Source of the DNA: Aquisphaera giovannonii
GTDB lineage: Bacteria > Planctomycetota > Planctomycetia > Isosphaerales > Isosphaeraceae
NCBI RefSeq assembly: GCF_008087625.1
Contig: NZ_CP042997.1
Location: 1,054,001-1,118,000, forward strand
Direction of reading: 5' to 3'
DNA length: 64,000 bases
Of this stretch, positions 26,401-34,154 are shown piece by piece. Under the pieces are notes generated by a model. The model made no database searches. It saw only the letters and a program-made list of their open reading frames with translations, and was not told the DNA's origin. Every line of letters begins with the position of its first letter. Position 1 is the stretch's first letter. A program made the position numbers and the translations under genes.

Positions 26401-27694
26401 AGAGGGTGACCACGACGAGGAACGCCGCGACGATCAGGGCCGCCAGGGTGCCGAGCAGGCCGGCGACGACCGGGTTGCGGCGCCCCCACCGCCAGGCACG
26501 CTCGGCGGCGGAGGCGGGCCGCGCCCGGATCGCCCGGCCCGACACGAACCGCCGCAGCTCCTCGGCGAGCTCGACGGCCGTCGCGTAACGCCCCCCCGGC
26601 TCCTTGCTCAGGCACTTCAGGCAGATCGTCTCCGCGTCGCGCGGCAGGCCGGGCTGGAGCCGCGTCGGCGGGATCGGCTCGGCGTTGCGGACCTGATCCA
26701 GCGTCTGGAGCACCGTCGCCCCCCGGAAGGGCGGGCGGCCGGTCAGCATTTCGTAGAAGATCGCCCCCATCGCGTAGACGTCGGCCGCCACGCCGACGTC
26801 GCGCGAGGCGCCGTCGGCCTGCTCCGGCGCCATGTAGCTGGGGGAGCCGAGCACGGACCGGGTGCGGGTCAGGTCGCCGGCGCCGAGGGTCTTGGCCAGG
26901 CCGAAGTCGGCGACCTTGGGCCGCCCGTCGGAGGTCAGCAGGATGTTGGCCGGCTTCAGGTCGCGATGGACGATCCCCTGCCGGTGCGCCTCGCCGACCG
27001 CCTCGGCCACCTCCCGGACCAGCTCCGCCGCCTCCCGCGCCGGCCGAGGGGGCCCGTCCATCGCCTGCGCGAGGCTGCCCCCTTCGACGTACTCCAGCTC
27101 GATGTAGGGAGACCCCTCGTGCTCGCCGAGGCCGTAGACCTGGACGATGCCCGGGTGGCGGAGCCGGGCGATCGTCCGCGCCTCGGCCAGGAACCGGGCG
27201 GCCGCCTCGGGGCCGGAGTGGCGCCCGGCCAGGATCATCTTCAGGGCGCAAGGGCGGCCCAGCCCGGAGCGGCGGGCCAGGTAGACGACCCCCATCCCCC
27301 CGCGCCCGAGCTCGGAGAGCGCCTCGAAGCCCGGGATTTCCGGCGGGCCCACGTCGGCGGCCTCCCGCCGTGCTCCCGCGGCGGCCTCGGGCTCGGTGAC
27401 GCCCTCGTGGCCGGCGAACGCGGCGGCGACGGTCGCGGGGGAGTCCGGGAACCGGTCGAGATAGTCCGCCGCCGGCGGGGCCTCTCCCCGGCGCCGCCGG
27501 AGCTCCAGCTCCAGGGCGAGGAGCTCCCGGAAGAGGGCCGGGCGGTCCGCGTCGGCCACCTCGGCCAGGAATCGTTCGATCCGAGGAAGCTCGCCCGACC
27601 GGGCCAGCCCCTCGAAACGGTCGCAGGCCTCCACGATGCGCTCGAACCGCGACAGGTCCGAGGGCCCGTGGCCCGAGGCGTCCGGCCGACTCAT
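23471..27694 (-). CDS. Ser/Thr protein kinase with transmembrane segment and WD40 repeats
   Basis: A 1407-residue receptor-like kinase. The Pkn2/PknB-type kinase domain spans about 120-390: glycine loop GRGGMGVVY, catalytic D245 in VHRDLKPAN, DFG in ADFGLAKTL and GSPSYMAPEQ. A membrane segment follows (about 405-428, LLGTLAALIVAAFLVVV). Then come about 13 WD40-like repeats (about 528-1090) with the usual 'VAFSPDGRTLA...VRLWDAATG', and a C-terminal helical, TPR-like region with HEREELAADQ-type spacing. The start ATG overlaps the stop of the upstream ECF sigma gene as ATGA, so the two are translationally coupled. This arrangement suggests that the kinase controls or is controlled with the sigma factor, as known for other planctomycete ECF/kinase pairs. 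The outer WD40 part may sense a ligand. Confidence 0.9.
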   Translation of the reverse strand: MSRPDASGHGPSDLSRFERIVEACDRFEGLARSGELPRIERFLAEVADADRPALFRELLALELELRRRRGEAPPAADYLDRFPDSPATVAAAFAGHEGVTEPEAAAGARREAADVGPPEIPGFEALSELGRGGMGVVYLARRSGLGRPCALKMILAGRHSGPEAAARFLAEARTIARLRHPGIVQVYGLGEHEGSPYIELEYVEGGSLAQAMDGPPRPAREAAELVREVAEAVGEAHRQGIVHRDLKPANILLTSDGRPKVADFGLAKTLGAGDLTRTRSVLGSPSYMAPEQADGASRDVGVAADVYAMGAIFYEMLTGRPPFRGATVLQTLDQVRNAEPIPPTRLQPGLPRDAETICLKCLSKEPGGRYATAVELAEELRRFVSGRAIRARPASAAERAWRWGRRNPVVAGLLGTLAALIVAAFLVVVTLWRRAEGLRAEADSHRIDAENSARAAATEHRRARAESARLALERGIQDCENDRIGPGLLSMALAVEAGARAEPRLERAARLNLAAWGRQAHRLRRVLEHPAHPGGLAVRPDGRVLAVAGDDGRVHRWDLATGLPLGPSIGPGLPRRVTDLFFGVAFSPDGRTLAAAVGDPAVRLWDAATGRPAGVALDHPSPAFAVAFSPDGTLVGTGDADGVVRLWDAATGRRIGPKMRHGAGKIKALAFSPDGTLLASGGADATARLWKVSDGAAASPPFRHGSHVNALAFHPDGRLLAAGGEAREILYWDIATGRPAGRPPGLHLVCRSLAFSPDGRLVLGGFVDNTARVWELATGRPLGQVLMHDGWVTGVAFGPDGRTLVTAGNDAAVRVWDLADGPAASAPRAFPWTASRAALDPRRRAVLIGDHARDESLFLPLPTPGRGPLAAASATLGTFFRAAAFRDDGALAAVGKLDGTIEFWETDRGRRVGPVIRHAGGQHNLAFSPDGGALLVGGTEGAGRCYSAATGEPSGPLVARHRQWIAAAAFHPAAAVAATAGTDNVARLWDVATGAAIGPPLTHRGWVYGLAFGPAGRLVATGSHDMTARVWESATGRPVGPPLAHPAVVVAVALSPDGGLLATGCRDRSVRLWDHATGLPVGPKILMDSDPESIAFDQVAGELLACDIHAVRSLTLPSPSTAEPAPLARRLGAAIGIVPSEDLGYWPIGPARWGRDHAPGDAEEVFRPRMAAADWHERESLAAEQASDWFAARWHLDRLLAGHRGAPREASAAEWQARRALVLLRLSHAEEAWRDLDAAGPDAAEDLPGLAPALADLADGLPETASGTAEGAYRRAVGLFRRRIESHADDVSARRGLMLAANNLAYLLCKRGRAAEGEPLARQAVTLAEADLPADDVRLGFYLDTLAEILDAQGRVADAEPLLRRAVDLCAKLPAESPARAEVASHYASLQRRTGMTEPAGAAAVRR

Positions 27695-28311
27695 GGGGCG
27701 TCTCGCTCCCACTTCATGCGGATCAGCTTCAGCTTGTTCGCGACCGTCCGGAGCGAACACCCGAGCCGGCCGGCGATCGCCTCGCCGGTCTCCCCGTCCA
27801 TGCGCAGGAGGGCGATCTGCCGGAGGGTGTCGTCGCCGAGCGCGTCGAGGAGCCTCTGGCACTCCTCCGCCGCCATGGCGAGGAACGCGGGGTCGGTCTC
27901 GTCGCCGGCGATCGCGTCGAGCCCCCCGGCGCGTTCGGACGCCCGGTCGCCGACCAGCGCCGACTCGTCGAGCACGCGCCCGCCTCCCCGCTTCTGCCGG
28001 CAACCCCGCTTCACCTGGTCGATCGCCTTGCGGGACGTGATGACGACCAGCAGTTGCCACAGGTCGTCCCGGTCGTCGAGCCGCGCGAACTGGCCCTGAG
28101 CGGCCCCCTGGCAGAGGCTCTGGAAGGCGCTGAGGGCGACGTCCTCCTCGTCCTCGGCGGCCCCGACGGGCCGGCCGCCACGGAGTCGCCGCCGCGCCAG
28201 GCCGACCATGCGGCCGAAGTAGCGATCGCACAGGTGATGGGCAGCGAGGGGGTCGCCCGCCTTGAGGTGGCCGATCCAGACGGTTACCGACCCTTCGCCT
28301 CGATCGGCCAT
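27691..28311 (-). CDS. ECF-family RNA polymerase sigma factor
   Basis: A 206-residue sigma factor of the ECF subfamily. Region 2 lies at about 25-95 (CDRYFGRMVGLARRRL, then DEEDVALSAFQSLCQGAAQGQF, with the WQLLVVITSRKAIDQVKR element). Region 4 lies at about 145-200 (LLRMDGETGEAIAGRLGCSLRTVANKLKLIRMKWE), with a clear helix-turn-helix. No anti-sigma gene is adjacent; instead the stop overlaps the start of the kinase gene by 4 bases (ATGA). This fits ECF groups whose activity is set by a cognate Ser/Thr kinase. The start ATG gives MADRGEGS; the open frame upstream is GC-rich shadow sequence. Confidence 0.9.
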   Translation of the reverse strand: MADRGEGSVTVWIGHLKAGDPLAAHHLCDRYFGRMVGLARRRLRGGRPVGAAEDEEDVALSAFQSLCQGAAQGQFARLDDRDDLWQLLVVITSRKAIDQVKRGCRQKRGGGRVLDESALVGDRASERAGGLDAIAGDETDPAFLAMAAEECQRLLDALGDDTLRQIALLRMDGETGEAIAGRLGCSLRTVANKLKLIRMKWERDAP

Positions 28312-28438
28312 CTTCGACTCCCAAGGGCGACCACGCGGCCGTCGCGGCCGGATTGCTCGCCCCGGGGGGCCGCATGGCCGGGAAACTATCGTCCCCGGCC
28401 TGCGCGTCTCTGCAACCAATTTGACACGCGAGCGGACA

Positions 28439-28966
28439 TTATCGCCCGGCCGCCAGCTGGTCGCCGATCCCTTCGAGCTCGGCCTGGAGCCGATCGATCT
28501 CGCCGCGCAGCCACCAGCGACGGACGTGGGCGTCGGGCGCCATCTCTTCCAGGCGACGGTGCATGCGGGGGATCTCGCGGCGGAGGTAGCTCTGGCGTTC
28601 GAGGATCTGCTCATGGTGGGCCGCCGCCGCCAGGCGGGCCTGCTGCTCGTAGGCCTGCCGGGCCAGGGCCTGCTGCTGCCGGGCGATGATGTTCTGGCGG
28701 ATGAGGAGTTCTTGCTCGGCCCGGATGCCCTGCCGGATCCCCCACGCCTCCTGAGGGGTGACCGGGTGGGGAGCGACGAAGCCGCCGGCCCCGATCGCCA
28801 TCCCCTCCTGGAAGCCCCTGCCGAACATCCTGGGGCCATACGGGTTGGGGCCGAGAGGGTTCCACGGGCCGGGCCCCTGGGCGAATGTGTGGGCGGAGGG
28901 GGCAAGCAGCCCCAGGCCGAGTATCGCGGCGAGCGTGGTCGGCATCGGAAGTCTCGTCAGGCGCAT
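28439..28966 (-). CDS. Small secreted coiled-coil protein
   Basis: A 175-residue protein not assigned to a family. Residues 1-29 are a Sec signal peptide (MPTTLAAILGLGLLAPSAHTFAQ, cleavage after FAQ). A Gly/Pro-rich stretch (PGPWNPLGPNPYGPRMFGRG) follows, and then from residue about 65 to the end a continuous amphipathic helix rich in Gln, Arg and Ala (QEAWGIRQGIRAEQELLIRQ and onwards), likely a periplasmic coiled coil. ATGs at 28966 and 28981 are both possible starts; the first has AAGAAG close upstream. It is located just upstream of the ECF/kinase pair on the same strand with a 127-base gap, so it may or may not be co-transcribed. Confidence 0.65.
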   Translation of the reverse strand: MRLTRLPMPTTLAAILGLGLLAPSAHTFAQGPGPWNPLGPNPYGPRMFGRGFQEGMAIGAGGFVAPHPVTPQEAWGIRQGIRAEQELLIRQNIIARQQQALARQAYEQQARLAAAAHHEQILERQSYLRREIPRMHRRLEEMAPDAHVRRWWLRGEIDRLQAELEGIGDQLAAGR

Positions 28967-29723
28967 GGCTTCTTGCTCCATTCTGCGGGTCGAGATCACC
29001 ACCGTGGCCGCCCGTGGCCGCCACGCCTCCGCCTCGACAACGGCGGCCGGCGCGTGCAAGCCCCCGGGATTTTCCGGGCACTCGCCGCGCGTCGTCGCGG
29101 CGAGCTGGCGGCGGGCGGATTCGCGAGCCGCGAGGCCTCGGGCGGCCGGACCGGTCGTCGGCGGGAGGGCCCGAGCATTCGGCGACGGGTGGTCGATACC
29201 GCGCCTCGCCCCCGGCCGGGATCGGTCGCCACGCAGTGCGGCGATCCCGCCGAAGCCCATCTCGGTCCCGCGGCGTCGTCAGGTCCGGCCGCCGGGGGGC
29301 GTATCCCAGGGACCTCGGCCCGCCGGATCGAGCCCGGGGGGACCGCGGATGCGGGGGATGACAAGGCGTCGCCGGGCGGGCGGACCGGGGCGAGACGAAC
29401 GCGTCAGCGTCCGGCCTGGGGGCATCAGGCGGGGCGATCTTCGGGACCCGCTTCCCGGCGGCCTGGACGAGCGCGAGCTCCTCGTGGTGCTGGGCCACGG
29501 GGCGGGCCGCCATGCCCTGCGGTCGACCCTCCTCCCCTCGGTCGTCGCGCTCCCGGGACCCTCGGGCGGTGAGCCGTGCGGCCATCCGTCGGACACGATG
29601 GGCCCGCCCGACGGGCCCTCGCGGCCGATCGGGGGCTCGCCAGGGCCGTTGCCGCGGGACATAATGGGGGGAGGTCGTCTCGCAGGTCTCGACGCTCCGA
29701 TTCGGCCCCCGGCGGGGGAGGTC
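28967..29723. other. Divergent intergenic region with a gene remnant
   Basis: About 750 bases between the secreted coiled-coil gene and the second ECF sigma gene. Apart from the M48 fragment listed separately there is no recognisable coding sequence. Promoters for both directions should lie here, but none is obvious. Confidence 0.4.
29392..29550 (+). pseudogene. Decayed fragment of an M48 metalloprotease gene
   Basis: Translation in one frame gives DERELLVVLGHGAGRHALRS, which aligns with GERELLVVMGHEMGHYVLGH of the intact M48 gene in this window (about 17000-17060). At the DNA level, a 42-base core differs at only a handful of positions, and similarity extends about 90 bases upstream in the same register. 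The zinc motif HEMGH has become HGAGR, and an indel precedes the following helix. The rest of the gene is missing. It is a partial duplicate or the relic of a paralogue. Confidence 0.65.
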
Positions 29724-30464
29724 ATGCCGCAGCTTCAACCCGAAGGTCATGCGCCGGGCCGGTTCCCCACGACGCAATGGAGCCGGGTCGTCACGGCCGC
29801 CAGCCGGGATGCGACGGAGGCCAGGGAGGCGTTGTCGGGCCTCTGCGAGGCGTACTGGTATCCGATCTATGCGTACGTCCGGCACCGCGGCTACGCGCCC
29901 GAGCAGGCGAGGGACCTGACCCAGGACTTCTTCGCCTACCTCCTGGAGCGCGACCTCATCGCCCGGGCCGACCCCGCGCGGGGGCGGTTCCGCGCCTTCC
30001 TCCGCACGGTCTGTGCGCGCAGCCTGGCGGACCGTCGGGACCGGGAGAACGCGGCCAAGCGGGGCGGCGGGCGGCCCGTGCTGTCGATCGACCCGGGCGA
30101 CGCCGAACGACGGTACGCCCGGGAGCCCGCGCACGAGCTGACCCCCGAGCGGATCTTCGACCGGACGTGGGCGCTGACCCTCCTGGGCCGGGTCGTCGAG
30201 CGGCTCCGCCGCGAGTACGACGACGCGGGGCGGGCGGCCCGGTTCGCGGAGCTGATCGCCGTGATGACCCGCGACCCGGGTTCGGCCTCCTACGCGGAGG
30301 TCGCGGGCCGGCTGGGGACCACCGAGGGCAACGTCCGCGTCGCCGTCCACCGCCTCCGGGGCCGGTACGGCCTCCTCCTTCGCGAGGAGATCGCGGCGAC
30401 CGTCGGCGACGCGGCGCAGGTGGACGACGAGATCCGCACCCTCTTCGCCGCCCTCGGGGGCTGA
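29724..30464 (+). CDS. ECF-family RNA polymerase sigma factor
   Basis: A 246-residue sigma factor of a planctomycete ECF type. Its N terminus is characteristic (RFPTTQWSRVVTAASRDATEAREALSGLCEAYWYPIYAYVRHRGY), followed by region 2 with DLTQDFFAYLLER and FRAFLRTVCARSLADRRDRE. A linker and region 4 (SYAEVAGRLGTTEGNVRVAVHRLRGRYGLLLREEI) complete it. The ATG follows GGGGGAGG by 5 bases. The kinase gene starts 95 bases downstream on the same strand, so they form a second sigma/kinase module. In related modules the kinase phosphorylates or otherwise gates the sigma factor; this is inference here. Confidence 0.9.
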   Translation: MPQLQPEGHAPGRFPTTQWSRVVTAASRDATEAREALSGLCEAYWYPIYAYVRHRGYAPEQARDLTQDFFAYLLERDLIARADPARGRFRAFLRTVCARSLADRRDRENAAKRGGGRPVLSIDPGDAERRYAREPAHELTPERIFDRTWALTLLGRVVERLRREYDDAGRAARFAELIAVMTRDPGSASYAEVAGRLGTTEGNVRVAVHRLRGRYGLLLREEIAATVGDAAQVDDEIRTLFAALGG

Positions 30465-30559
30465 GCGGAATCGCGTCGAGGCCCGTGACGTTCGCCGCCG
30501 GAATCCGAACCTGGGAGACGGGCCCGGGCGTCGGGGCGGGCCGGAGGGGAGCCGTGGGG

Positions 30560-33500
30560 ATGATCGCCGCCGAGACCTGCCCCGATTGCGACGCCCCCCT
30601 GCCGGCCGACGCGCCGGCGGGGCTCTGCCCCCGTTGCCTGCTGCGGCTGGGGGCCGCCCTGCCGGAGGACCCGCCCGGGCGCCCCGGCCTGCGGGACGCG
30701 ACCGGGGCGGGCGAGCCTCGCGACGGCAGCCGGGGCGCCTTGATGGACGGCGGCCCGCGCATCCACCTCAGGGAGACCGTCGAGGACGCGCCCCTGATCC
30801 GGCCCGCATGGCCCGGCATGCCCGACGCCCCGGGCCGGCCGTCGCGCTACCAGCTCGTCGGCGAGATCGCCCGGGGCGGCATGGGCGCGATCTTCCAGGG
30901 GCGCGACCTGGAGCTGGGCCGGGACCTCGCCGTGAAGGTGATCCGGGAGGAGCACCGCGACGACCCCGAGATGGTGCGCCGGTTCGTGGAGGAGGCCCAG
31001 ATCGGCGGCCAGCTCCAGCACCCCGGGATCGTCCCCGTCCACGAGCTGGGCCGCCTGCCCGACGGCCGGGTGTTCATCGCCATGAAGCTCGTCCGCGGCC
31101 GGACCCTGGCGGCGCTGCTGGCGGCGCGACGCGGCCCCGACGACGACCGGGTGCGGTTCCTGTCGATCTTCGAGCGGGTCTGCCAGGCGATGGCGTATGC
31201 CCACGCGCGGGGCGTGGTCCACCGCGACCTGAAGCCGTCGAACATCATGGTCGGCGCCTTCGGCGAGGCCCAGATCATGGACTGGGGGCTGGCGAAGGTC
31301 CTGGACCAGGGGGGCGTGGCCGACGAGGGGCGCGAGGCCCGGCCGAGGGACGACCCCGCCGTGTGGACGCTGCGGAGCCGTTCGGCGGCCATGGAGTCGC
31401 GGCCCGGCTCGGTGCTGGGCACGCCGGCCTACATGGCGCCCGAGCAGGCCCGGGGCGAGCTGGACACCCTCGACGAGCGCGCGGACGTCTTCGCGCTGGG
31501 CTCGATCCTCTGCGAGGTCCTCACCGGCGTGCCGGCCTTCGCGGGCGAGTCCGGGGCCGAGGCGTACCGGAAGGCGGAGCGGGCCGACCTCTCCGAGGCG
31601 TCCGCCCGGCTCGACGCCTGCGACGCCGACGCGGAGCTGGTGGGCCTGGCTCGCGCCTGCCTGGCCGCCGCGCCGAAGCACCGGCCGAGGGACGCGGGCG
31701 TCGTGGTGGCCCGGCTGACCGCCTACCTGCGCGGCGTCGAGGGGCGGCTGCGCGAGGCCGAGCTGGCCCAGGCGAGGGCGGAGACCCGCGCCGCCGACGA
31801 GCGGCGGCGACGCCGGCTGACGCTGGCGCTGGCCGCCTCGGTGCTCGCGGCCGTCGGGATCGGCTCCGCCGGCTGGGGCCGGATCGAGCGCGAGCGCCGG
31901 TCCCGCGAGGAGCGGACGCGGGGGGCGGTCGACGCGGCGCTGGCCGACGCCTCCGCGAGGCGCCAGCGGGCGCTCGCCGCCGGCGGCGACCCGGTCCCCT
32001 GGATCGAGGCGGTCGAGGCGGCCCGCCGCGCCGAATCGGCCCTGGCGAGCGGCGACGCGGGCGACGCGTCGGGCGCCCGCGTGCGTGCCTTCCTGGCCGA
32101 CGTGACCCGCGAGCGCGACGCCGCCGAGGCCGCCGAGAAGGACCGCCGGATCGTCGAGCGGGTCGCCGCGATCCTCAACGACTTCGGGGTCCACGCCGAC
32201 GACCGCAGGGCCGACGCGGAGTACGACGCCGCCTTCCGCGCCTACGGGCTCGACCTGGACGCGACGGATCCGGCCGCCGCCGGGCGGGCGCTCGCGACCA
32301 GCCCGGCCGCCGCGGAGCTGGCCAGCGCCCTGGACCAGTGGGCGTTCCTGCGGCGGGGGCGGACCCTGCGCGACGCGGCCGGCGCGGAGCGGCTGGTCGC
32401 GATGGCCCGGGCCGCGGACCCGGACCCGTGGAGGGACCGCCTGAGGGACACGCTGGGCCGGAGGGAGGGCGGGCCGGCCCGCCGGGTCGAGGCCCTGGAG
32501 CGGCTCGCCGCCACCGCCGACGTCGAGCACCTGCCGGTGACCAGCGTCACCCGCCTCGCCGCGTCGCTCGCGTTCCTCGGGCGCAGGGGGACGGCCATCG
32601 CCCTGCTCCGCCGGGCCCAGGCCTCGCACCGCGACGACTTCTGGGTCAACGCCGACCTGGCCCGCGAGCTGATGGCCACCGGCCGCGCCGAGGACGCGGC
32701 GCGGTTCTTCTCCGTCGCCGCGGGCGTCCGGCCCCGGAGCGGCCTGGCCCTGGCCGGGCTCGGCAAGGCGCTCCTCCAGGCCGGCCAGCCGGCCGAGGCC
32801 GCCGACGCCTTCCGCGAGGTGACGCGGCTCCGGCCCGACGACGGACCGGCCCGCGTCGCCCTGGGGGCGGCGCTGCTCGCGCTCGGGGAGCCCCAGGAGG
32901 CCGACCTCGAATTCGCCGAGGCGAGGCGGCTGAGGCCCGACGACTGGTCGGTCCGCGACCAGATCGCCCTGGCGCACTCCGAGCGGGGCGAGTGGGCCGA
33001 CGCGGTCGACGAGCAGAGGGCGTCCGCCCGCCGATTCCCGAACCTTCCGGTCGCCCACAAGGCGCTCGCCCACGCGCTGCAGGCGTCGGGCCGCCTCGAC
33101 GAGGCCGTCGCGGAGTTCCGCGAGGCCGCCCGCCTGGATCCGCATTTCTCGGCGGCGCACCTCTACCTGGGGAGGGCCCTGATCGAGGCGGGCGAGCCCC
33201 GGGCGGCGCTCGATTCCCTGGCCCGCGTCGAGGCCGGCCCCCCGCCGGACCCGGTCCTGACCGCGCCTTCGCTGATCGCCCGCGCCGAGCGGATGATCGC
33301 GTTGGAGGCCCGGCTCCCCGAGGTCTTAGCGGGGCGCGACCGGCCGTCGGACCCTGGGGACCTCGCGGCGCTCGCCCAGCTCGCCTTCGCGCGACGCCGG
33401 CACGCGGCGTCGGCCCGCCTGTGGGCCGACGCGTTCGACGCGTCGCCGGCGCTCGCGGCCGACCTCGCCGCGTCGAACCGGCTCCAGGCCGCCCGCGCCG

Positions 33501-33856
33501 CCGCGATGGCCGGCGCCGAGGGGGGGGCGGGAGGGGCTCCCTCCGGCGGGCGATCCCCGGCACAATGGCGGCAGCAGGCCCTCGCCTGGCTCGAGGCCGA
33601 CCTCGCCGCCTCCTCGTCCGCGATCGATTCGAGCGGCGTCCCGCAGCGGGCCGCGGTCGCGCGGAGGCTCGGGCGCTGGCTGGTCGACCCGGCCTTCGCG
33701 GCGATCCGCGACGAGCCGATCCCCGGCGCGATGTCCGAATCCGAGCGGCAGTCGCTCCGCGGCTTCTGGGGCAGGGTCGTTGCCCTCCGCGCGAGGGCGA
33801 CCTCCGCCGACGCGGAGGGCGGGGCCGCGCCCGGAAATCCGTGGGCGCGGCTGTAA
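30560..33856 (+). CDS. Ser/Thr protein kinase with zinc ribbon, membrane segment and TPR repeats
   Basis: A 1098-residue protein. An N-terminal zinc ribbon (C7, C10, C23, C26) is followed by the kinase domain (about 97-390): RGGMGAIFQG glycine loop, VKVIREEH lysine, catalytic D223 in VHRDLKPSN, and GTPAYMAPEQ. The metal-binding DFG is DWG (IMDWGLAKV), as in a common planctomycete kinase subgroup. A membrane segment lies at about 419-440 (LTLALAASVLAAVGIGSAGW). The C-terminal half has TPR repeats (about 655-910), for example GLALAGLGKALLQAGQPAEA, then a helical tail. The ATG follows GGAGGGGA. It probably works with the sigma factor encoded 95 bases upstream. Confidence 0.9.
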   Translation: MIAAETCPDCDAPLPADAPAGLCPRCLLRLGAALPEDPPGRPGLRDATGAGEPRDGSRGALMDGGPRIHLRETVEDAPLIRPAWPGMPDAPGRPSRYQLVGEIARGGMGAIFQGRDLELGRDLAVKVIREEHRDDPEMVRRFVEEAQIGGQLQHPGIVPVHELGRLPDGRVFIAMKLVRGRTLAALLAARRGPDDDRVRFLSIFERVCQAMAYAHARGVVHRDLKPSNIMVGAFGEAQIMDWGLAKVLDQGGVADEGREARPRDDPAVWTLRSRSAAMESRPGSVLGTPAYMAPEQARGELDTLDERADVFALGSILCEVLTGVPAFAGESGAEAYRKAERADLSEASARLDACDADAELVGLARACLAAAPKHRPRDAGVVVARLTAYLRGVEGRLREAELAQARAETRAADERRRRRLTLALAASVLAAVGIGSAGWGRIERERRSREERTRGAVDAALADASARRQRALAAGGDPVPWIEAVEAARRAESALASGDAGDASGARVRAFLADVTRERDAAEAAEKDRRIVERVAAILNDFGVHADDRRADAEYDAAFRAYGLDLDATDPAAAGRALATSPAAAELASALDQWAFLRRGRTLRDAAGAERLVAMARAADPDPWRDRLRDTLGRREGGPARRVEALERLAATADVEHLPVTSVTRLAASLAFLGRRGTAIALLRRAQASHRDDFWVNADLARELMATGRAEDAARFFSVAAGVRPRSGLALAGLGKALLQAGQPAEAADAFREVTRLRPDDGPARVALGAALLALGEPQEADLEFAEARRLRPDDWSVRDQIALAHSERGEWADAVDEQRASARRFPNLPVAHKALAHALQASGRLDEAVAEFREAARLDPHFSAAHLYLGRALIEAGEPRAALDSLARVEAGPPPDPVLTAPSLIARAERMIALEARLPEVLAGRDRPSDPGDLAALAQLAFARRRHAASARLWADAFDASPALAADLAASNRLQAARAAAMAGAEGGAGGAPSGGRSPAQWRQQALAWLEADLAASSSAIDSSGVPQRAAVARRLGRWLVDPAFAAIRDEPIPGAMSESERQSLRGFWGRVVALRARATSADAEGGAAPGNPWARL

Positions 33857-34154
33857 CAACCGGGGGATTTTCCCCAAGAGGAGGCATGAGGCGTCGGCAC
33901 CCGGTCCGAGGTCCCGCCGCCCCGGGTCGCCCGCGGTCGTGAGGACAATCTCCTTCGCATCACCCATCGGATGCACGCTCGTCCGAAGGGTGAGCAGGCC
34001 CGCGCCCCGGGACGCCGACGGCGTTCACCGTGGCACGGCCGGCGGAGGAACAACGCCGATTCTTTCGCCCAGCAGATCTCTCGTTGGCGGGTTCGATTCG
34101 CCATCGTCTCGACGGCTCGCATCGGTCGAGCACCGGTGATGAAGGAGGTGGTAC

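Noticed and set aside
21236-28099. A very long rightward open frame opposite the giant repeat protein and the kinase gene
   Set aside because: It is the low-complexity Arg/Gly/Pro-rich antisense shadow of recognised genes; this happens throughout such GC-rich DNA.
34088-34112. A 'GGTTCGATTC' stretch resembling a tRNA T-arm
   Set aside because: The stem does not pair correctly and no acceptor, D or anticodon arm can be drawn around it.
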